Shown here in pieces: positions 24,953 through 33,839 of a stretch of DNA of 64,000 nt. Source of the stretch: Mesorhizobium sp. (GTDB lineage Bacteria; Pseudomonadota; Alphaproteobacteria; Rhizobiales; Rhizobiaceae); NCBI GenBank assembly GCA_004020875.1, contig SAPZ01000016.1:1-64000 (forward strand), written 5' to 3'. The first letter of the stretch is position 1. Every line of letters starts with the position of its first letter. Both the position numbers and the translations under genes were made by a program. A model generated the notes under the pieces. It saw only the letters and a list, made by a program, of their open reading frames with translations, did not search any database and was not told the origin of the DNA.

Positions 24953-26335
24953 ATGCAGGCATCGGACAGTTCCAGGAATTCCATCGGCGGCATCGACATC
25001 GCCCGCATCGCCGAATTGCGCGAGACGGAGGCGGCCGCCTTCCGCAAGGCGCGGCTGAACTCCGAGGCGAAGCTCGGCAACGGCATCGCCGGCTTCCTCG
25101 GCGGCGTGCCGATGCACTGGATGACCGACTGGCCGACGCCATTCCCGATCCTGGTCGACGGCGCCAAGGGCGCCACCATCACCGATATCGACGGCAACAG
25201 GCTCGACGATTTCTGCCTGGGCGACACCGGCTCGATGCTCGGCCACTCGCCGCCGGCGGTCGCGCGCGCCATACGCCGGCAGGCGGCGCGGGGTCTGACC
25301 TACATGCTGCCCAGCGAGGATGCGCTGGCGATCGGCCCACTCCTGCAGCAGCGCTTCGGCCTGCCCTATTGGCAGATCGCCACGACCGCCACTGACGCCA
25401 ACCGCTTCGCGCTGCGCGTCGCCCGCGCCGTGACCGGGCGCGAAAAGATCCTGGTCTTCAACGGCTGCTATCATGGCTCGGTCGACGAAACGATGGTGCG
25501 GCTGATCGGCGGCAAGCCGGTGAACCGGCCTGGATTGGCCGGCGAATTCCGCGACCTGACGCGCGCAACCAAGATCGTCGAGTTCAACGACATCCCAGCC
25601 TTGGAAGCAGCGCTTGCGGATCGCGATATCGCCTGCGTCATCACCGAGCCGGTGTTGACCAATTCCTGCATGGTGCTGCCTGAACCCGGCTTCCACGACG
25701 CGTTGCGGCGACTGACCCGCGCGGCGGGCACGCTGCTCTTGATCGATGAGACGCACACGATTTCGACGGGACCCGGCGGTTACACACGCAAGCACGGGCT
25801 GGAGCCGGACCTGTTCGTGCTCGGCAAGCCGGTGGCGGGCGGGGTGCCGGCGAGCATCTGGGGCATGAGTGAGGAGGTCGCCACGCGTTACGGCGCCTAT
25901 AACCGCACCAAGGAACCCGGCTATTCCGGCATGGGCACGACGCTGTCGGCCAATCCGCTGCAATTCGCGGCGATGCGCGCGACGCTGGAGGAGGTGATGA
26001 CCGCGGAGGCCTATGCGCATATGGACCGGCTGGCGCGCCGGCTCGATGCGGGGCTGACCGCCGTCATCCAGCGCAACAAGCTGCCCTGGCATGTAGCGCG
26101 GGTCGGCGCCCGCGTCGAGTTCATCTGCGCGCCCGGGCCGCTTCACAATGGCGGCGAGGCCGAGAAGGCGCATGCGCCGGAGCTCGAAGCCGCCATCCAT
26201 GTCGCGCTGGTCAATCGCGGCGTGCTGATCGCGCCGTTCCACAACATGATGCTGATCTCGCCGGTGACAACTTCCGCACAGGTGGGTCGGCTGATCGCCG
26301 CCTTCGCCGCGGTTGCGGCCAGACTTGCGGCGTGA
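24953..26335 (+). CDS. Class III (PLP) aminotransferase
   Basis: A 460-residue PLP enzyme of the ornithine/GSA aminotransferase class. Marks are GDTGSMLGHSPPAVARAI (~88-105), FNGCYHGSVDE (~168), the aspartate in LLIDETHTIS (~265) and the lysine in LFVLGKPVAGG (~289) expected to hold PLP. It resembles glutamate-1-semialdehyde aminomutase relatives annotated as aspartate aminotransferase family. ATG 24953 follows AGGGGTTTTC; a longer frame would translate the simple repeat and is rejected. Its stop touches the start of the glutamine-synthetase-like gene, so the pair is probably an operon handling an amine or amino acid. Confidence 0.87.
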   Translation: MQASDSSRNSIGGIDIARIAELRETEAAAFRKARLNSEAKLGNGIAGFLGGVPMHWMTDWPTPFPILVDGAKGATITDIDGNRLDDFCLGDTGSMLGHSPPAVARAIRRQAARGLTYMLPSEDALAIGPLLQQRFGLPYWQIATTATDANRFALRVARAVTGREKILVFNGCYHGSVDETMVRLIGGKPVNRPGLAGEFRDLTRATKIVEFNDIPALEAALADRDIACVITEPVLTNSCMVLPEPGFHDALRRLTRAAGTLLLIDETHTISTGPGGYTRKHGLEPDLFVLGKPVAGGVPASIWGMSEEVATRYGAYNRTKEPGYSGMGTTLSANPLQFAAMRATLEEVMTAEAYAHMDRLARRLDAGLTAVIQRNKLPWHVARVGARVEFICAPGPLHNGGEAEKAHAPELEAAIHVALVNRGVLIAPFHNMMLISPVTTSAQVGRLIAAFAAVAARLAA

Positions 26336-26355
26336 GACAAGCAGATTCGGCAGCC

Positions 26356-27762
26356 ATGGACAATCCGAACGCCGTAGCAACGTCTCCTTCCGGCTCGACG
26401 CCCGCCGAGGCGAAGGCCTTTCTCGACGCGCATCCGGAGATCGAGGCGTTCGACATCGTGCTCACCGACGCCAACGGCATCGGCCGCGGCAAGATCGTGC
26501 GCCGGCACGAGGTGATGGGGATTTTCGAGAACGGCCGGCATCTGCCGATCTCGATCCTCGGCCTAGACATCACCGGGGAGGATGTGCACGAAACCGGGCT
26601 GGTATGGGACACCGGCGACGGCGATCTGCGGGCATGGCCGATCCCGGGCACGCTGGTGCCGCTCTACGGCACCAATCCGGCCCGCGGCCAGGTGCTGATG
26701 TCGATGTACCATCTCGACGGACAGCCGATGACCTCCGACCCGCGGCTGGTGCTGGCAAGGCAGGTGGAACTGCTGGCGGCGCGCGGCCTGCATCCGGCCG
26801 GCGCCTTCGAGCTGGAATTTTTCCTGCTGTCCAACGAGCGCGACGCGGACGGCAAGGTGCAGCCTGCCCGCGCGGTGCTCGACGGGCGCCGTTCGGCGAA
26901 GACGGAAGTCTATTCGGTCGACCATCTGCACGGCATGGAGCCGCTGTTTTCCGACATCTATGCCGCGGCCCAGGCGCAAGGCATTCCGGCCGAAACGGTC
27001 ATTTCCGAATATGCGCCCGGCCAGTACGAGCTGACGCTGAACTACCGCAAGGACGTGATGCGAGCAGCCGACGACCTCATCATGCTGAAGCGGCTGGTGA
27101 GGGCGCAAGCGCGGCGGCACGGCGTGACCGCCTGCTTCATGGCCAAGCCCATCGAGGCCTATGCCGGGTCGGGCATGCATTTCCATGTTTCGCTGCAGGA
27201 CGACGCCGGCCGCAACGTCTTTACCGAGGCTGCCGGCGAGAAATGGTCACCCAAGCTGCTCAACGCGCTTGGCGGCCTGATCCACACCATGGGGGAATCG
27301 ATGCTGGTGTTCGCGCCGCACGCCAATTCATGGCGGCGCTTCGTCTCGCAATCCTATGCGCCGGTGGCGCCGACATGGGGCGTCAACAACCGATCGGTGG
27401 CGCTGCGCGTGCCGGCGGGCGACGCCAAGAACCGCCGCATCGAGCACCGGCCGTCAGGCGTCGACGCCAATCCCTATCTGGTGGCGGCGACGGTGCTGGC
27501 CGGCATCGTCAAAGGGCTCGACGAAGGGCTGGACCCAGGGCCGGAGACCACCGGGAACGGTTACGAGCAGGCGAGCGAAAGGTCGACCATGCCGGCCGAC
27601 TGGCGCGCCGCAATCGAGGCAGCCAAGGGCTCCGATTTCCTGAAGTCGGCGCTCGGCCCCGACCTGCATCGCACCTTCGTCGCGATCAAGCAGGCGGAAT
27701 ATCTGCGCGTCGCCCGCACCGTCAGCGAGCTGGACTACCACCTTTATCTGCACGAGGTGTGA
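26356..27762 (+). CDS. Glutamine-synthetase-like gamma-glutamyl ligase
   Basis: A ~468-residue protein of the GlnA superfamily, the group that includes gamma-glutamylpolyamine synthetases. Metal- and ATP-site motifs are present: GAFELEFFLL (~155), EYAPGQYELTL (~218), GSGMHFHVSL (~270), ANSWRRFVSQSYAP (~320) and NRRIEHRPSG (~362). It lacks the adenylylation-site end of housekeeping GlnA. It would use ATP to join glutamate to an amine. ATG 26356 is used; GTG 26332, overlapping the aminotransferase stop by 4 bases, is equally possible and would give tight coupling. The substrate is unknown. Confidence 0.87.
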   Translation: MDNPNAVATSPSGSTPAEAKAFLDAHPEIEAFDIVLTDANGIGRGKIVRRHEVMGIFENGRHLPISILGLDITGEDVHETGLVWDTGDGDLRAWPIPGTLVPLYGTNPARGQVLMSMYHLDGQPMTSDPRLVLARQVELLAARGLHPAGAFELEFFLLSNERDADGKVQPARAVLDGRRSAKTEVYSVDHLHGMEPLFSDIYAAAQAQGIPAETVISEYAPGQYELTLNYRKDVMRAADDLIMLKRLVRAQARRHGVTACFMAKPIEAYAGSGMHFHVSLQDDAGRNVFTEAAGEKWSPKLLNALGGLIHTMGESMLVFAPHANSWRRFVSQSYAPVAPTWGVNNRSVALRVPAGDAKNRRIEHRPSGVDANPYLVAATVLAGIVKGLDEGLDPGPETTGNGYEQASERSTMPADWRAAIEAAKGSDFLKSALGPDLHRTFVAIKQAEYLRVARTVSELDYHLYLHEV

Positions 27763-27833
27763 GGGCCCGCCCCATAGCCAAGCGATCACGTTTTGCCGAC
27801 GGCAATCAAAAGTTATAGCCAATTGCATTTCTG

Positions 27834-27848
27834 GAACATATCATGAAC
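27834..27848 (+). promoter_or_regulatory. LexA (SOS) box, GAAC-N7-GAAC
   Basis: GAAC (27834-27837), seven bases ATATCAT, GAAC (27845-27848): an exact match to the direct-repeat LexA site of alphaproteobacteria (GTTC-N7-GTTC read from the other strand). It ends two bases before the ATG of the radical SAM gene. A bound LexA would block transcription at or just past the start point. The AT-rich spacer resembles that of known sites. Upstream, TTTTGCCG and TTATAG could be promoter elements. Confidence 0.7.
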
Positions 27849-27850
27849 AA

Positions 27851-29086
27851 ATGACTGTGCTTTCCGTCCGCGAGAAACTGGCGATCCTGTCCGATGCCGC
27901 AAAATACGACGCTTCCTGCGCGTCGTCAGGGTCAGCGAAACGCGACTCGCTGAGATCGGGCGGCATCGGTTCGACCGAGGGTTCCGGCATCTGCCACTCC
28001 TACGCGCCGGACGGGCGCTGCATATCGCTCCTGAAAATCCTGCTGACCAATTTCTGCATCTACGACTGCAGCTATTGCATCAACCGCTCCTCCTCGAATG
28101 TGCGGCGCGCTCGCTTCAGCGTCGAGGAGGTGGTGAAGCTCACCATGGATTTCTACCGGCGCAACTACATAGAGGGGCTGTTCCTGTCCTCGGGCGTCAT
28201 CCGCTCGCCGGACGATACGATGGGCGAGATGGTCGAGGTGGCGCGCAGGCTCAGGATCGAGGAAAAGTTCGGCGGCTATATTCATCTGAAAACCATCCCG
28301 GAGGCATCGGCCGAGTTGATCGAGAAAGCCGGCCTCTATGCCGACCGCTTGTCGATCAATGTCGAGCTGCCGACGGACGAAGGCGTCAAGAAGCTGGCGC
28401 CGGAAAAGAAGCCGGAAACGATCCGGCTTTCGATGGCCAAGCTGCGCTGCAAAATCGAGGAGAAGGGCGAGCCGACGCTGCAGAGCCGAAAGCGCGAGCG
28501 ATTCGCGCCGGGCGGCCAGTCGACGCAGATGATCGTCGGCGCCGATAGGACCTCCGACGACGGCATTTTGCGCGCCAGCGCCCGGCTCTACGGCAGCTAT
28601 CACCTGCGCCGCGTCTACTACTCCGCCTTCAGCCCAATCCCGGATTCGTCCTCTGCGCTGCCATTGCAGAAGCCACCCTTGATGCGCGAGCACCGGCTAT
28701 ACCAGGCGGACTGGCTGATGCGCTTTTACGGCTTCTCGCAACCGGAGATCCTGGCAGGCAGCAATGACGGGATGCTCGACCTTGCCATCGACCCCAAGCT
28801 TGCCTGGGCGCTGCGCAACCGTGGCCGGTTCCCGGTCGACGTCAACCGCGCCGAGCGGGAAGCTCTGCTGCGCGTGCCCGGGCTCGGGACCAAGGTGATC
28901 GACAGGATCATCGAGACACGCCGCCACCGCCGGCTGCGGCTGGAGGATGTGGGCCGGCTTTGCCATTCGGTCGCCAAGGTGCGGCCCTTCATCATCGCGG
29001 AGGGCTGGTCGCCCGGCGCGCTGACCGACAAGGCCGGTTTGCGCCAGGTGATCACCCGTTCCTGCGAGCAGCTTTCATTGTTCTGA
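27851..29086 (+). CDS. Putative DNA modification/repair radical SAM protein (UDG-linked family)
   Basis: A 411-residue radical SAM enzyme of the group always found beside a uracil-DNA-glycosylase-like gene (the rSAM_link_UDG family). The 4Fe-4S/SAM cysteines are Cys69, Cys73 and Cys76 in NFCIYDCSYC. Earlier conserved blocks are KLAILSDAAKYDASCASSG and GICHSYAPDGRCISLLK. The C-terminus has a helix-hairpin-helix DNA-binding stretch, EALLRVPGLGTKVIDRIIE (~337-355). The reaction is unknown; radical chemistry on damaged or modified DNA is the usual guess. The UdgX fusion gene starts 2 bases after its stop. A LexA box stands directly before its start, so expression is probably DNA-damage induced. 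Confidence 0.9.
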   Translation: MTVLSVREKLAILSDAAKYDASCASSGSAKRDSLRSGGIGSTEGSGICHSYAPDGRCISLLKILLTNFCIYDCSYCINRSSSNVRRARFSVEEVVKLTMDFYRRNYIEGLFLSSGVIRSPDDTMGEMVEVARRLRIEEKFGGYIHLKTIPEASAELIEKAGLYADRLSINVELPTDEGVKKLAPEKKPETIRLSMAKLRCKIEEKGEPTLQSRKRERFAPGGQSTQMIVGADRTSDDGILRASARLYGSYHLRRVYYSAFSPIPDSSSALPLQKPPLMREHRLYQADWLMRFYGFSQPEILAGSNDGMLDLAIDPKLAWALRNRGRFPVDVNRAEREALLRVPGLGTKVIDRIIETRRHRRLRLEDVGRLCHSVAKVRPFIIAEGWSPGALTDKAGLRQVITRSCEQLSLF

Positions 29087-29088
29087 CC

Positions 29089-30555
29089 ATGGCAAGAGCC
29101 CAACTCAACCTCGCCATCCATGTCGTCCGACTCGAAAGTCAGACCGATTTTGCCGGCTGGCGGGATGCCGCGCGGCGGCTGGCGACGAACGATATTCCGC
29201 CGGAAGATGTCGCGTGGCAGGTCGAGCCGGATGGCGACGACGGCGCCAGCGATTTGCCGGCTGCGCAAGCCGATGCGCGGCTGGTCGTGCCGCGCGACTT
29301 CATCGAGCGCGCCGAGACGGTGATCTGCCATTGCGATCCGGAGCGCTTCAGCTTGCTCTACCGGCTGCTTTGGCGGTTGCGCTCGGAGCCGAAGCTGCTT
29401 TCGATCGCAACCGATCCCGATATCCGGCGGCTGGAGGCGATAGAGAAGGCGGTGCACCGCGACATCCACAAGATGCGCGCCTTCGTGCGCTTCCGGAAGA
29501 TCGGCGAAGGCGCGGACGAGCGCTATGTCGCGTGGTTCGAGCCCGACCATTTCATCGTCGAGCGCAATGCCGATTTTTTCGTGCGCCGTTTCACCGGGAT
29601 GCGCTGGACGATCCTGACCCCGCTTGCCTCGGCCGACTGGGACGGCGAGCGGCTGGCGATCGGGCCGGGTGCGGCCAGGCGCGACGCGCCGGCGCAAGAC
29701 GATGCCGAGGCGCTCTGGCGGACCTATTTCGAAAACATCTTCAATCCCGCCCGGCTCAAGGTGAAGGCGATGCAGAAGGAGATGCCCAAGAAATATTGGC
29801 GGAACCTTCCCGAGGCCTCGCTCATTCCAGATCTGATAGCAGGAGCGGACGGAGCCGCGTCAGCCATGATCGACCGGATGCCAACCAGCCCAGCACCGCA
29901 CCATGCCAAGGTGAAGGCCAAGCACTGGCCGACGCCCGAGCCAGCCGATGTGGTGGCGCCAGAGGCCGAAGACATTCCGGAGCTGCGCGAAGAGGCGAAA
30001 GGCTGCCGCCGTTGCCCGCTCTGGCGCGACGCGACGCAGACTGTGTTCGGCGAAGGGCCGGACAACGCCTTTGTGATCTTCGTCGGCGAACAGCCCGGCG
30101 ACCAGGAGGATCTCGCCGGCAAGCCCTTCATCGGGCCGGCGGGAAAGGTGTTCGACAGCATATTGGACGACGCCGAGATCGACCGCCGCAAGGTCTATGT
30201 GACCAATGCGGTCAAGCATTTCAAATTCGAGCCGCGCGGAAAAAGGCGCATCCACTCCAAGCCCAACGCCGGCGAGATCCAGGCCTGCCGCTGGTGGCTG
30301 GACAAGGAGCTGGATCTCATCAAGCCGAACCTCGTGGTGGCGCTTGGCGCGACGGCCGCGCAGTCGCTGCTCGGCAAGGCGGTGCCGATCACCAAGATGC
30401 GCGGCGACGTGGTCGAGCGCGAGGATGGATTGCGCGTATTTCTCACCATCCACCCCTCCTTCATCCTGCGCATCCGCGATCAAGAGGACAAGGAGGCCGA
30501 GAAGGAGCGGTTTCTGCGGGATATGCGGAAGGTGAGGGAATTGATGGGGTCGTGA
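29089..30555 (+). CDS. UdgX-family uracil-DNA binding protein fused to a DNA-metabolism domain
   Basis: A 488-residue two-domain protein. Residues ~1-245 match the radical-SAM-linked conserved domain of unknown function (FRKIGEGADERYVAWFEPDH, MRWTILTP, PKKYWRNLPEA). Residues ~290-488 are UdgX: CRRCPLW with two likely cluster cysteines, the glycosylase motif GEQPGDQEDLAGKPF (~333-347), the R-loop KRRIHSKPNAGE with the histidine (~389), and HPSFILR (~455). In mycobacterial UdgX that histidine makes a covalent bond to the abasic site after uracil removal. The required residues are all present, so a DNA-crosslinking role is likely. ATG 29089 lies 2 bases after the radical SAM stop. Confidence 0.9.
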   Translation: MARAQLNLAIHVVRLESQTDFAGWRDAARRLATNDIPPEDVAWQVEPDGDDGASDLPAAQADARLVVPRDFIERAETVICHCDPERFSLLYRLLWRLRSEPKLLSIATDPDIRRLEAIEKAVHRDIHKMRAFVRFRKIGEGADERYVAWFEPDHFIVERNADFFVRRFTGMRWTILTPLASADWDGERLAIGPGAARRDAPAQDDAEALWRTYFENIFNPARLKVKAMQKEMPKKYWRNLPEASLIPDLIAGADGAASAMIDRMPTSPAPHHAKVKAKHWPTPEPADVVAPEAEDIPELREEAKGCRRCPLWRDATQTVFGEGPDNAFVIFVGEQPGDQEDLAGKPFIGPAGKVFDSILDDAEIDRRKVYVTNAVKHFKFEPRGKRRIHSKPNAGEIQACRWWLDKELDLIKPNLVVALGATAAQSLLGKAVPITKMRGDVVEREDGLRVFLTIHPSFILRIRDQEDKEAEKERFLRDMRKVRELMGS

Positions 30556-30688
30556 TCGAGTTAGGTCCCTTATCGGAGCTCGCGCCGGCGGATGCCGTTG
30601 CACGGTCGTGCGACCTCTGCGATTCGCCGAAACGTCCATCGCTTCTCATCGACGGGCGGAGCAATGACGACCTCTGTGGGGCTCCGCG

Positions 30689-31948
30689 CTACCTAACCAG
30701 GACTGCCCTCAGATCATTCACATTCGTGCCCGTCGGACCCGGCACGAACAAATCCCCGACCGCGTTGAAAGCGGTCCAGGCGTTGTTGCCGGCAAGCATC
30801 GCCTTGGCATCGACGCCGGCCGCACGCATGCGCGACACAGTCGAGCCGTCGGCAAAGGCGCCGGCATTGTTCTCCGAGCCGTCGATGCCGTCGGTATCCG
30901 CGGCTAAGGCGTGGATGCCGTTCACGCTCTCGATGCCGATGGCGAAGGCGAGCAGGAATTCCGAGTTGCGGCCGCCTTTGCCTTTGGCGCGGAGTGTAAC
31001 GGTGGTCTCGCCGCCGGACAGGATCAGAACGGGCTTCTGGAAGGGGCGGTTGCGGGTCGCCACCTCGCGGGCAATCGCCGCGTGGAGCCCGCCGACCTCG
31101 CGGGCCTCACCCTCAATTGCATCGGACAGGATAACCGCTTCGATGCCTTGCCGTTTCGCTTCCGCGGCGGCCGCCTCCAGCGACACACCGGCCGAGGCGG
31201 TCAAGTGAACCTCATTGCCGGCAAAGCGTGGATCGTCGGGGCGCGGCGCATCGGCGGCCGGCGACCCGATATGCGCCATGACCGAGGCGGGCAGCTTCAT
31301 GCCGTAAGCGGCGATCGAGGCCAGAGCATCCTCGCGGCTGCCGGTGTCGGGAACGGTCGGTCCCGAGGCAACCAGCGCCGGGTTGTCGCCTGGAATGTCG
31401 GAAACCACCAGCGACACCACGCGCGCCGGGTGAGCGGCAGCAGCCAGGCGTCCGCCCTTGATGGTCGAGACATGCTTGCGGATGGTGTTCATCGCCGCGA
31501 TCGGCGCGCCGGAGGCAAGCAGCGCCTCGTTGACGGCAATCTCGTCGGCCAGGGTCAGGCCGGGAGCAGGCGACGGCAGCAGGGCCGAGCCGCCGCCGGA
31601 AATCAGCGCCACCACCAGATCGTCTGCGGTCAGACCCCGCACCTTCTCCAGCAGCCGGCGCGAGGCTTCGAGGCCAGCGGCGTCCGGCACCGGATGCGCC
31701 GCCTCGATGATCTCGATGCGCTCGCATCTTGCGCCATAGCCGTAGCGCGTGACGACAAGGCCGTCGATCGGGCCGTCCCAGACCTTCTCGAAGGCCGCCG
31801 CCATCTGCGCCGAGCCTTTGCCGGCGCCGATGACGATGGTGCGGCCCTTCGGCTTCGCCGGCAGATGATTGCGGATCGTCTTTTTCGGGTCGGCGGCGGC
31901 AACAGCGGCGAAGAAGATCGACGTGAGAAAGCTTTTCGGATCGGTCAT
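30689..31948 (-). CDS. Glycerate 2-kinase (MOFRL type)
   Basis: A 419-residue glycerate kinase of the GckA/TtuD class, which phosphorylates D-glycerate to 2-phosphoglycerate. Marks are IVIGAGKGSAQMAAAFE (~38-54), VVALISGGGSALLPSPAPGL (~108), MNTIRKHVSTIKGG (~142) and, in the C-terminal MOFRL domain, LSGGETTVTLRAKGKGGRN (~310) and ADTDGIDGSENNAGA (~355). GGAAGAAAA precedes ATG 31948, which overlaps the stop of the HbpS-like gene by 4 bases. It could channel glyoxylate from purine breakdown, encoded next door, into central metabolism through tartronate semialdehyde; this is inferred. Confidence 0.9.
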   Translation of the reverse strand: MTDPKSFLTSIFFAAVAAADPKKTIRNHLPAKPKGRTIVIGAGKGSAQMAAAFEKVWDGPIDGLVVTRYGYGARCERIEIIEAAHPVPDAAGLEASRRLLEKVRGLTADDLVVALISGGGSALLPSPAPGLTLADEIAVNEALLASGAPIAAMNTIRKHVSTIKGGRLAAAAHPARVVSLVVSDIPGDNPALVASGPTVPDTGSREDALASIAAYGMKLPASVMAHIGSPAADAPRPDDPRFAGNEVHLTASAGVSLEAAAAEAKRQGIEAVILSDAIEGEAREVGGLHAAIAREVATRNRPFQKPVLILSGGETTVTLRAKGKGGRNSEFLLAFAIGIESVNGIHALAADTDGIDGSENNAGAFADGSTVSRMRAAGVDAKAMLAGNNAWTAFNAVGDLFVPGPTGTNVNDLRAVLVR

Positions 31949-32448
31949 TTTTCTTCCGGCGGCAGCGCGAGCCCGCTCGCATCGATGCCAAGGTGGGCGC
32001 ACAGAGCATCGACGACGACGCCATGATCCTCGCGCTCCGGCAGGCCGGAAACGGCGATAACGCCGATGACGCCCGCGCCCTTCACCGTGACCGGAAAGCC
32101 GCCGCCCGCGAGCACATAATCGGCGATGTCAAGCGCTTCTCCGACCTTGAAGGTGCGGTCGGGACGCTGCTGCTCCAGCACAAGACGGTAGGTGCTTCGC
32201 AGATAGCGCTTCACGACATTGATCTTGCGCCGCGCCCAATCGGGATTGGAGGCGTTGGAGCCCGGCATGGCGGCATAGAAGAGCGGCCGGTCGAAGGTCC
32301 TGATGTCGACGATGATCGGCAGATCTTCCTTCAAAGCCCGGTCTCGGATGGCAGAGCCGATCTTGAAGGCGACGGCCTCGTCGAAAGCCGCGAAGACCAG
32401 CGTGGCTTCCTGTTTTTTGATCAGAGCGATGTCGTCGGCGGTGGCCAT
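31945..32448 (-). CDS. GlcG/HbpS-like (DUF336) protein
   Basis: A 167-residue protein of the GlcG/HbpS heme-binding family. It opens with an acidic helix, then AFKIGSAIRDRAL and PIIVDIRTFDRPLFYAAMPG, and ends with AGGGFPVTVKGAGVIGVIAV, the family's glycine-rich signature. No signal peptide is visible. AGGGGAAACGCC precedes ATG 32448. The gene is coupled to glycerate kinase by a 4-base overlap, consistent with the glycolate/glycerate context in which GlcG is named. Whether this one binds heme is not known. Confidence 0.8.
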   Translation of the reverse strand: MATADDIALIKKQEATLVFAAFDEAVAFKIGSAIRDRALKEDLPIIVDIRTFDRPLFYAAMPGSNASNPDWARRKINVVKRYLRSTYRLVLEQQRPDRTFKVGEALDIADYVLAGGGFPVTVKGAGVIGVIAVSGLPEREDHGVVVDALCAHLGIDASGLALPPEEK

Positions 32449-32523
32449 GGCGTTTCCCCTGTCAATGTCGACGCACGCTTTGGCCGATGGCTGACGCGGG
32501 GTCAAGCGACCAGCGCATTTAAT

Positions 32524-33837
32524 CTATGCGACAATCGCGCTCTTCGCCGGACGGCCCGCCACATAGACCTCGCGCACGGCGCGATCGTCGCCCAGCGTCT
32601 GCAGCAGGAAAAGTTCCTCGGCCAGCGTTTCGACCGTTTCCATCCTGAGCCGCATGCCCGGCGTCGAACGGGCGTCGAGCACGACGGTGTCGGCGTCGGT
32701 GCCTTCGTCCAGCGTGCCGACCTTGTCGGCCACCGATAGCGCCTCGGCATTGCCGCGCGTCAGCTGCCAGAAGGACTGGAAGGGGTTCAGCTTCTCGCCG
32801 TTCAGCGCGATCACCTTGTAGCCCTCGTCCATGGTGCGCAGCATCGAATAGTTGGTGCCGCCGCCGACATCCGTGGCTGCGGCGATCCTGAGCGGATTCT
32901 CGCGACGGCGGTAACGCTGATAGTCGAACAGGCCGGAGCCGAGGAAGAGGTTGGAGGTCGGGCAAAACACCGCGACCGACCCCGACTGCGACAAGGCGTT
33001 CGCCTCGTGTTCGGAAAGATGAATGCAGTGGCCGAACAGACTTTTCCTGCCCAACAGCCCGTAGTGTTCATAGACGTCGGTGTAGTCGCGCGACCAGGGA
33101 TAAAGCTCCTGCGTGAAGGCGATCTCGGCGTGGTTCTCCGACAGATGCGTCTGCATGTGGAGGTCGGGATGCTCGCGGCAAAGCGCGCCGGCCATCTCCA
33201 TCTGCTCGGGCGAGGAGGTAATGGCGAAGCGCGGCGTGATTGCGTAGAGCTGACGGCCCTTGCCGTGCCATTCGGCGATCAGCGCCTTCGTATCGTCATA
33301 GCCGCTCCGCGGCGTGTCACGCACACCGTCCGGCGCGTTGCGATCCATCATCACCTTTCCGGCGATGTTGAGCATGTTGCGTTCATGCGACTCGGCGAAG
33401 AAAGCCTCGGCCGATGATTTGTGCACGGAGCAATAGGCAGCCACTGTCGTCGTGCCGTGGCGCAGCATCTCATCGAGGAACAGACGCGCGATGCGGCGGC
33501 CGTGTTGCGCGTTCTGGAATTTCGACTCTTCGGGAAAGGTGTACTTGTTCAGCCAATCGAGCAACTCGGCGCCGTAGGAGGCGATGACCTGCATCTGCGG
33601 CACATGCACGTGGGCATCGACGAAGCCCGGCAGGATGAGATGCGGGCGATGGTCGATCGTCTCGACGCTCGCGCCCGCCTTCTTCAGGACTTCCGCATAA
33701 GATCCGGCGGCAACGATCTTGCCGTTTTCGATCAACAGGGCGCCATCCTCCTCGTAGCGCCAAGCGGAATGGTCGTCGACCGTTTCGGGCCAGCGCAGGA
33801 AGGAGAGCGTGCGGCCGCGCAGAAGTTTTGAGGTCAT
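32524..33837 (-). CDS. guaD: Guanine deaminase
   Basis: A 437-residue amidohydrolase that converts guanine to xanthine and ammonia. The metal site is complete: HVHVPQ (~76-81), THLSENHAEI (~234), GHCIHLSEHE (~268) and the aspartate in AAATDVGGG (~320). The family motif PQMQVIASYGAELLDWLNKYTFP covers the substrate entry region (shown here only in part by position ~80-102). It follows the urate oxidase gene by 2 bases on the same strand, so guanine deamination and urate oxidation are co-expressed. Confidence 0.93.
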   Translation of the reverse strand: MTSKLLRGRTLSFLRWPETVDDHSAWRYEEDGALLIENGKIVAAGSYAEVLKKAGASVETIDHRPHLILPGFVDAHVHVPQMQVIASYGAELLDWLNKYTFPEESKFQNAQHGRRIARLFLDEMLRHGTTTVAAYCSVHKSSAEAFFAESHERNMLNIAGKVMMDRNAPDGVRDTPRSGYDDTKALIAEWHGKGRQLYAITPRFAITSSPEQMEMAGALCREHPDLHMQTHLSENHAEIAFTQELYPWSRDYTDVYEHYGLLGRKSLFGHCIHLSEHEANALSQSGSVAVFCPTSNLFLGSGLFDYQRYRRRENPLRIAAATDVGGGTNYSMLRTMDEGYKVIALNGEKLNPFQSFWQLTRGNAEALSVADKVGTLDEGTDADTVVLDARSTPGMRLRMETVETLAEELFLLQTLGDDRAVREVYVAGRPAKSAIVA

Positions 33838-33839
33838 GC

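Noticed and set aside
28960..29088. Longer start for the UdgX fusion, overlapping the radical SAM gene
   Set aside because: The extension lies inside the well-conserved helix-hairpin-helix end of the radical SAM gene in another frame; ATG 29089 gives the normal family start two bases after the stop.
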